From the NCBI GenBank assembly GCA_036426205.1, contig CM071568.1, positions 50,687,291 through 50,751,290 on the forward strand: a stretch of 64,000 nucleotides of DNA, in the 5' to 3' direction. Shown piece after piece: positions 57,731 through 64,000 of the stretch. Below the pieces are notes generated by a model. That model did no database searches. It was not told the origin of the DNA and was given only the letters and a program-made list of their open reading frames with translations. The stretch comes from Ascaphus truei (taxonomy: Eukaryota; Chordata; Amphibia; Anura; Ascaphidae). The position numbers and the translations under genes are program-made. The first letter of the stretch is position 1. Each line of letters starts with the position of its first letter.

Positions 57731-59432
57731 CATACATATATGTATTGAATGTATTGTTAAATGAAACAAAAACATTATTTGTTCATTTTTTTCCAGGTGG
57801 TGCAGTATATGGGTGCCTGACTTGGCTTCCTACTCCCTAATTTATCCACAAACTCCAGCAGAACTCCGATACGAGGAGGCAAACATACCGATATGCTCTA
57901 TCATCTAATGTACATTGGGAGTGTTGAAAAATCGCTTGAGCTGTAAATCTGGTAGTGTGCTACAGTACAGCCCTGAGAGAGTAATAGATAGAGTCATGCA
58001 TGACAGGATCAGAATACACACCATGTGCTATTCAGCACTTTAGCTCAAGCAGTGAGCTAAACCAGCTGCTGGATAGCTCTACTGTCATAGCATACTTTTC
58101 GGATATTTACTGCTTACACTCGTGCAAATCAGCCTTGTGGACACTCCCCCTGGCTTCCTGTATAGCTTGACAACTTCGTGGTTGCCAGACCAATGTACTT
58201 CTGCCATTGCATCCAGTCTTGCTACCAGAACTTATATCTGACTGTCTAACCCTCTTGCAGCCTAATCTTCTGCATGCCGGACTATGCTCGTGACTCCTAT
58301 AAAAGGATGCACTCATTTCAAGTAACACATAATCCAATGTCCTAGGTAGAGATGGGCAATTTATTCACTAATCCTTTTAAGCAACACGTGACGAAATACC
58401 TGTACACAAAAAGGAGCACATATGAGATAGCTTGGAGATATGTTAGTATAACTAATTTGAATATACTGTACTTTGCAATTCAACATTAGCATACAGTATT
58501 TTGCATTTATCTAAGCGGTGCTTCTACTTGTGCACATATATCTCTTGACATAATGGTTTGGATCACTGTTTCTTGATCATATGATTGAAGTAGTAGTGTA
58601 AGAAATGATCTCCATTGTACAAGATTAGTGGAATCATTGCAACCAATTTTAAGGAAACAAGTTTAATATGCATCATAATATAGCACACAAGGAATATGTA
58701 TTATTTCATGCCATTTATCATTGTGCTGTCATGTAATGATCCTGTGCTGAAATTCAAAGTAATGCTGCTACATCAATCACATTATTGATCCTAAAAAGAC
58801 ATCTGCAGAGTGCTAAGCAAGTTAATAAGCAGTAACAGTTATTGCCTCAGGAAATTAGATGATAATAACATACAGAGAACTCTTCTTACATGTCAAGTAT
58901 TTCAACTGAATAATGACCTTTGTTACAGTACTGATGTTGCATTCCACAAAATAGATACACTGTAAGCATTTCATAACTATTATATAGCAACAAGCTTTAC
59001 TCTCAGCTATAAAGATGCTGGTTATTGAATAATAATCTGGACTTTTAATAAAAGGGTTGATACATGTCAACATAATGTATAATGTTAAGAATGCATAAAA
59101 TACAATTAACATTCACACAGTCAGATGTTGCATTAATATGGAGCATTCATTTAGGCTAACTGTCAGCCACAAGTACATAATATCCACCTAGTCTGTGTAT
59201 TCTATGAGATAGAGAATAAAAAAACATAGTACTGTGTACAGTATACAGAAATATTTTTTTTACATTTATTGTTTTATTAAGGTCTGCATTAGATGTAAGA
59301 CATGTTAATAAAACTTCATACACTTATCATTAACCCGAGAAATTTATATCCACTCAGATGTGCAATAGCTTTAATTGGCAAAATTAAAAAAACTAAATTA
59401 CTGACCTAGATGCAGAAATGTATACAATTTAT
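57731..59432. other. No gene recognised
   Basis: AT-rich sequence; no element ends or exons supported. Confidence 0.35.
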
Positions 59433-60710
59433 TATTACATAGATGAGGTTGAAAAAAGACATACGTCCATCAAGTTCAACCTATGCTAAATTTAGACAAC
59501 AGATACGTTATCATATATCTATACTTACTTATTGATCCAGAGGAAGGCAAACAAAAAAAAACCAGCGTCATATCATCCAATGATATCTCATAACGGGAAA
59601 AATAAATTCCTTCCCGACTCTAAGAATTGGCAATCAGATTAATCCCTGGATCAACATTCTTCCCATGTTTACTTATTTGGTATATCCCTGTACACCTTTC
59701 CTTTCTAAAAATATGTCCAACCTTTTTTTAAACAAATCTATTGTATCTGCCATCACAGTCTCCATGGGTAACGAATTCCACATTTTAACTGCCCTTACTG
59801 TAAAGAACCCTTTCCTTTGTTGTTGGTGAAATCTCCGTTCCTCCAACCTAAAGGGATGCCCCCGAGTCCTTTGTACTGCCCTTGGGATGAATAGTTCATT
59901 TGAAAGCTCCTTGTACTGTCCCGAATATATTTGTATATAGTTATCATATCCCCTCTTAGACGCCTCTTTTCTAAATAAATAAATAAATCTAATTTAGCTG
60001 GCCTATCCTCATAAATTAGATTGTCCATCCCCTTTATTAATTTGGTGGCTCTTCTCTGCACTCTCTCTAGTTCCATAATGTATTTTCTAAGGAATGTTGC
60101 CAAAAATTGTACTCCATATTCAAAGTGTGGTTTTACTAATGCTTTGTAATGGGGCATCATTATGTTTTCTTCCCTTCCATCCATTGCCCGTTTAATGCAA
60201 GATAAGATCTTGTTTGCCTTTGCAGCTACTTCATGACTTTGGGCACTATTGCTAAGCCTGCTGTCTTCAATCACTCCTAGATCCTACTCCATCAAGGATT
60301 CCCCCAATTTATCCCCATTTAATTTGTAAGTTGTCTGTTTATTCTTGCATCCCAAATGCATAACTGTACAATTTTCTGTATTAAACCTCATCTGCCATTT
60401 TCCTGCTCAAGTTTCCAGTCTCTCCAAGTCCTTCTGGAGATAAATTACATCCTACTTTGATTCTACTACTTTACACAATTTAGTATCATCAGCAAAGATG
60501 GAGACTTTGCTCTTGATGCCAACCTCAGGGTCATTAATAAACAAGTTAAAAAACAGAGGTCCCAGTACCGATCCCTGAGGTAATCCACTCACGACTTTAG
60601 CCCAACCTAAAAAAGTTCCATTTATGACAACTCTCTGTTGTCTATCCTTCAACCAGTTTTCAATCCTGGTGCATACATATGAATGGGGGATGGTGCTCAA
60701 GTACCTGATC
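59433..60710 (-). mobile_element. CR1 LINE, 5'-truncated, minus strand
   Basis: On the minus strand the reverse transcriptase core VVSGLPQGSVLGPLFFN and SIFADDTKLCKVVESK (60452-60620) is readable. After a short broken stretch come NSAQSHEVAAKANKILSCIK, YGVQFLATFL, LERVQRRATKLIKGM and the EKRRLRGDMITIYKYI block, ending near 59795. The 3' UTR ends in GGTTGAACTTGATGGACGTA (59465-59484 complement) with the AGGTTGAAAAAAGACAT motif. Catalytic FADD is present, but frames are broken and the 5' part is missing. Confidence 0.88.
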
Positions 60711-60945
60711 CTATATCAAAATGTATCCATTCATTGAAAGGGAAAGAGCATACTGGGTAATTAATGATATAATAACAATCAATATACTAAACCTATAGAA
60801 GGGGCTCTAGAACACCCTGAAGGTGGGGGTTAGCATACAGAGACACTTTCCCCCTCCTCATTGGGTTAGCCCCAGGTATATGTACTCACAAATCCCCAGC
60901 AGTTCTCCCCAAAGCATGTGACAGAGGCTTCGGGGAGAACGGATG

Positions 60946-61215
60946 TGACGTCATTGAAAGCCTGTCACATGGTACTAGAGCCAATCAGAGTAGGGATAGA
61001 CTTCCCACGCTCTGATTGGCTACCATACCATGTGAGGACGGCCATGTTTCTTTTAATGACGTCATCTTAAAGGCAATTGAAGCAAACCCATTCTGATTGG
61101 CTGTGCTTTCATTGCCTTTAAGTGACGTCATAATTTTTTTTTTTCCGGCCAAAACACATGGGAACCATGATGAAAATGTGACGTCATAGGCCTTTAAAAG
61201 CTTATGTCGTCTCAT
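60946..61215 (+). promoter_or_regulatory. Promoter-like block: four CREs, CCAAT boxes, TATA-like box
   Basis: Perfect TGACGTCA octamers occur at 60946-60953, 61057-61064, 61123-61130 and 61179-61186. CCAAT boxes (GCCAATCAG, ATTGGCTA, ATTGGCTG) lie in two hairpins (60965-61035 and 61056-61131). CCTTTAAAAGC (61191-61201) stands where the minus-strand copy at 45.67 kb has CCTATATAAGG. CREB/ATF and NF-Y are the known binders of such sites; promoter activity is inferred. Confidence 0.5.
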
Positions 61216-62257
61216 TTTGAAGTCAGACGCCGAGGAGGAAGGACCTCCTACAGAAGAAGAAGGCCAGGGCGTGGCCGTAGAAGACAAGAAGACCCTGGAA
61301 GAGAGCCGCAGAGAGAAGAAAGAAGAATACAGATGAAGATGGATTACAAATAGAAGACCCGTGGATTGTTTTGGATTTTTATTTTAATGTTTATTATTTT
61401 ATGGTTTGTTATTTTATGGGTTCCTGTGCCTGGTGGATTGGTTCGAGAGTAAGCTGCTCAACAGGAGTCGGTGAGTGGGTCAAGTAATGGTAAGTGAACT
61501 AAAGAACTGTATTTTATTTAACTTGATAATTTTTTAAAAAGCTTTTTTAACATGTGTTTTTATTTATTTGTGGTATATCATTTCTTGCCACTGTATGTAT
61601 GTATGTATGTATGTCTTGATCGATATATACATACAGGGTAAGAAATTATGTTGTTTTAAAAGCTTGATTTGCTGTGTTTTAAATTAATTTGGCTATGCTG
61701 CTTTGCATAAATGTGTGTATAAAGTATTTTAAAATTAGATAGATGTAATTGTTGCTATTGTATGGTGTACTTTAGGTCAGGGTGAGGCTTGCTTTTGTAT
61801 ATTGTATTCTTGTTGGGACTTATATTTTTTTACAGGATAACTTGTTCTGTTCAACGCTTGAATTAGTTAATTGTTTAATTGTTAGGGATGGAATGTAAAT
61901 GGTTTAGGGATGTAATTAATGAATGCTAATTGATTTATGTTTACTGGATTGGTTTAAATAGTATACTTGTTTGGATGTATTGGTATTTTGTTTTGAATAT
62001 GTTATTGTTAACATTCATTTTGCAGATGTAATTTTGCTAGATTGTATGATGCATCATAAACATTTAAATGCAATTTTTGATTGTCATTTGAGGTTTTTGA
62101 TTGGCATTTGAGGATTTTGATTGGAAGATCAGATTGGATTATTAAAGGAAATTAATTTTATTGTAGTGTGCCTGTATGGAGAAGTGTTATTTGTAGTACA
62201 GCATGTTTTTGATAACCCTTCTACATTTATTTGTATATTGGTTCATCGTGTGTGTGT

Positions 62258-62296
62258 ATATATATATATATATAATTTTATATATATTATATATAT
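62258..62296. repeat. (TA)n-rich microsatellite
   Basis: Alternating TA interrupted by ATTTTA, at the left border of the inverted-repeat element. Confidence 0.9.
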
Positions 62297-63012
62297 GATA
62301 TGGAGAAGAGTGACTAAGCGCAAGTGGAAAAGGGAAGAAGAGAAAACACAAAAGGGGATCATAGGGCAGTATATCTATAATTATATAAATATAAGAATGG
62401 TGAGATATGCGCTTACACTGATCAAATAAGTAAAAGCCTGTAATCCCCTGACGAAGCCCGCTGGGAGAAACGCGTAGGGCCAGCTTGTGTTAGCAGCAGT
62501 GTGAGAGACAGGCCGAGAAGCCCCTGTGAGATACACATGAGGAGTTCCGGAATCGAATCCCTGTACTAACAGACTGACAATATCGCGAGAGCGGGCCGCG
62601 TCAAACGCAGCGTCACACGCCACGGCGATAGTGGTACGGAAGAGACTGCGGAGAGGATCGGTAAAAAAGGCGATTCTACACGAGTGTGTGAGGACTCGCT
62701 AAACACTCTCAACTGCTTGTTGTTTTCTCACCAAATTGAGACGTGAGTGCCTGGGACGGAGAATCCCTGGATGAGCAACAGCTGATTGCCTGTAAGGAAG
62801 ATTCCTGGAAGACCAAGCAGTATACCAACAAGCCCTTCAAGTACGTTCGTGAGTCCCAGAGAGGATTACAGGCTTTTACTTATTTGATCAGTGTAAGCGC
62901 ATATCTCACCATTCTTATATTTATATAATTATAGATATACTGCCCTATGATCCCCTTTTGTGTTTTCTCTCTTCCCTTTTCCACTTGCGCTTAGGTCACT
63001 CTTCTCCAGATC
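62297..63012. repeat. Inverted-repeat element, about 149-bp arms, hammerhead-like motif inside
   Basis: 62297-62445 and 63012-62863 are complementary with only a few differences (for example CTAAGCGCAAGTGGAAAAGG on the left and its complement near 62980). The spacer of about 417 bp begins with the hammerhead-like motif. Confidence 0.92.
62445..62479 (+). ncRNA. Hammerhead-ribozyme-like motif, full core
   Basis: CCC, CUGACGA, helix II with three C-G pairs and a GCU loop, GAAA, CGCG, UA, GGG. The core blocks, the UA cleavage site and helix I (CCC/GGG) are intact. Two unpaired purines flank helix II. It overlaps the inner edge of the left arm. Confidence 0.55.
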
Positions 63013-63177
63013 TTCAAAGGCGGCGATTGTGGAGCCGCAGACCTAAACTAGCTGCAGTGTATAGGGTTAGAGGTGGACCAGGGTATGTACCCCCTTCATA
63101 TTATTGGCTCTATATAGTGGTGTGAATACTATCTTCCACAGGAACAAACTGTTTAGATTTGCGCTGTGTGTTTCTTT

Positions 63178-63236
63178 TGTATATATATATATATATCTAT
63201 ATATATATATATATCTCTGTATATATATATATATAG
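63178..63236. repeat. (AT)n microsatellite
   Basis: ATATAT tracts broken by CTATATAT and CTCTGTAT. Confidence 0.95.
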
Positions 63237-63731
63237 TTGCATGATGAAGCCACTGTACAAATGAATGGGTGAAGGGTGGGTATCGGGCCAGTGTGGCTTA
63301 CCCCCTTAATTACCTTTGAGGTTATTATCCGATAAGGTGTTTAAGGGGTTATTTGATATCTTAATGTAATTGCAATGTATTGGCTTTGTATTGGCTATGT
63401 ATTTTGTGGGCAACGAAAGACAAGGATGTTGCTGGAGACGGGGGCTTCTTATTGATGAGGTCAGTAGTACTTTATTTATTTGAATATGCTAGTTAATGTT
63501 TTTAATAATGGGCAAATAATCTATTATCCGTATCTGGATAATAGTTATTTTGCACATTATTGTACTGTAGTTGTTGGGGGGTGGGGGGGTGTATGTATTG
63601 AATGTATAGGCCAGGTTAATTTTTTTTACATTCAGGGTTGGTTTCTTGGTTCTGCGTGAGACCTCTGGAGACCACCTGCGGTCTCCTCGGGTATCTCACG
63701 GGTATCAGGCTGGTGGTTCCACGGGTGACAC

Positions 63732-63838
63732 CTGTGGGGATGAAGCGGTGGCTTCACATCTGTGGGGGACCGCGGACCCGTAGTCTGCGGGGATGAAGCG
63801 GTGGTCCCACATCCGTGGGGGCACTGCGGTCCCGTAGT
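63732..63838. repeat. Two 53-bp tandem units
   Basis: CTGTGGGGATGAAGCGGTGG (63732) and CTGCGGGGATGAAGCGGTGG (63785) open near-identical units ending in CCCGTAGT. The GC-rich context resembles the minisatellite at 21930-22060 in family R copy 1. Confidence 0.8.
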
Positions 63839-64000
63839 GAGCACTCGTGAGTTCCCCAGCCCCCCGTGGGAACCACCCGAGGCCCCGCAGACACCTATGG
63901 GTCTGACCCGGGGCTCCCAGACATCCACGGGCCTACAGTAGGGACCCAATTGTGGCCCACGGTGACCCAAGGAGGCCACCTGGGGGCCATGGCGCTTGAC

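Larger units (their letters stand above)
60850..64000 (+). repeat. Family R repeat, plus-strand copy 3 (runs off the window)
   Basis: A promoter-like block (60946-61215) is followed by GA-rich transcribed-looking sequence (61220-61350), a donor-like GGTAAGTG (61489-61496), a long AT-rich stretch, the ATTATCCGTATCTGGATAAT dyad (63523-63542) and an acceptor-like TTTTTTTTACATTCAG (63620-63635). It ends in GC-rich sequence. The order is the reverse complement of copies 1 and 2. A hairpin element (62297-63012) is nested inside. No transposase recognised. Confidence 0.6.

Noticed and set aside
63632..63979. 115-codon His/Gly/Pro-rich minus-strand frame
   Set aside because: Overlaps 53-bp tandem units and runs antisense to the inferred direction of family R.

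Overview
The window reads as vertebrate, most likely amphibian (anuran), genomic DNA packed with transposable elements. I found no convincing host protein-coding exon, tRNA or rRNA gene. The repeat spectrum supports this: an L1-clade LINE, L2- and CR1-type LINEs, Gypsy-type LTR elements with 4-5 bp target duplications, a Tc1-like transposon, hAT and TA-flanked MITEs, and hammerhead-ribozyme-like hairpins of the kind known from Penelope-like elements. Species assignment is inference. The coordinates include a 97-base assembly gap (17688-17784).

Layout. 1-6728: a nearly full-length but frameshifted L1-clade retrotransposon on the + strand. 6.8-8.8 kb: a palindromic repeat, a hAT MITE with a perfect 8-bp duplication, and a TA-flanked MITE. 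11.7-17.9 kb: a minus-strand LTR element with 4-bp duplications. Its short internal region holds one ORF of about 800 codons with no recognisable protease, reverse transcriptase or integrase, and its 5' LTR is rearranged around the gap. 18.8-23.8 kb: two L2 LINE tails, one split by a GC-rich insertion. 24-32.6 kb: several hammerhead-like motifs, most lying between inverted repeats. 32.6-35.4 kb: a solo LTR and a truncated Gypsy gag-protease relic. 37.1-39.8 kb: a Tc1 copy split by a solo LTR. 40.9-42.4 kb: a LINE split by another solo LTR. 43.3-46.7 kb: a minus-strand copy of an unrecognised repeat family, called family R here, containing a 712-bp tandem duplication. 48.9-51.5 kb: an L2 tail, a solo LTR and a palindromic element. 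53.5-57.7 kb: a 112-bp-armed hairpin with a hammerhead core in its loop, then LTRs. 59.4-60.7 kb: a CR1 LINE. 60.9-64 kb: a plus-strand copy of family R with a promoter-like block.

The three most interesting signals are: (i) the LTR element whose only ORF is large, cysteine-rich and unrecognised; (ii) repeated hammerhead-like cores (CUGANGA ... GAAA ... CGCGUH) placed at the centre of inverted repeats; (iii) family R, whose copies share a short exon-like block with splice-like borders, plus a CRE/CCAAT/TATA promoter-like block. No gene in the window forms an operon or pathway; the relationships are nesting and relative age of insertions.
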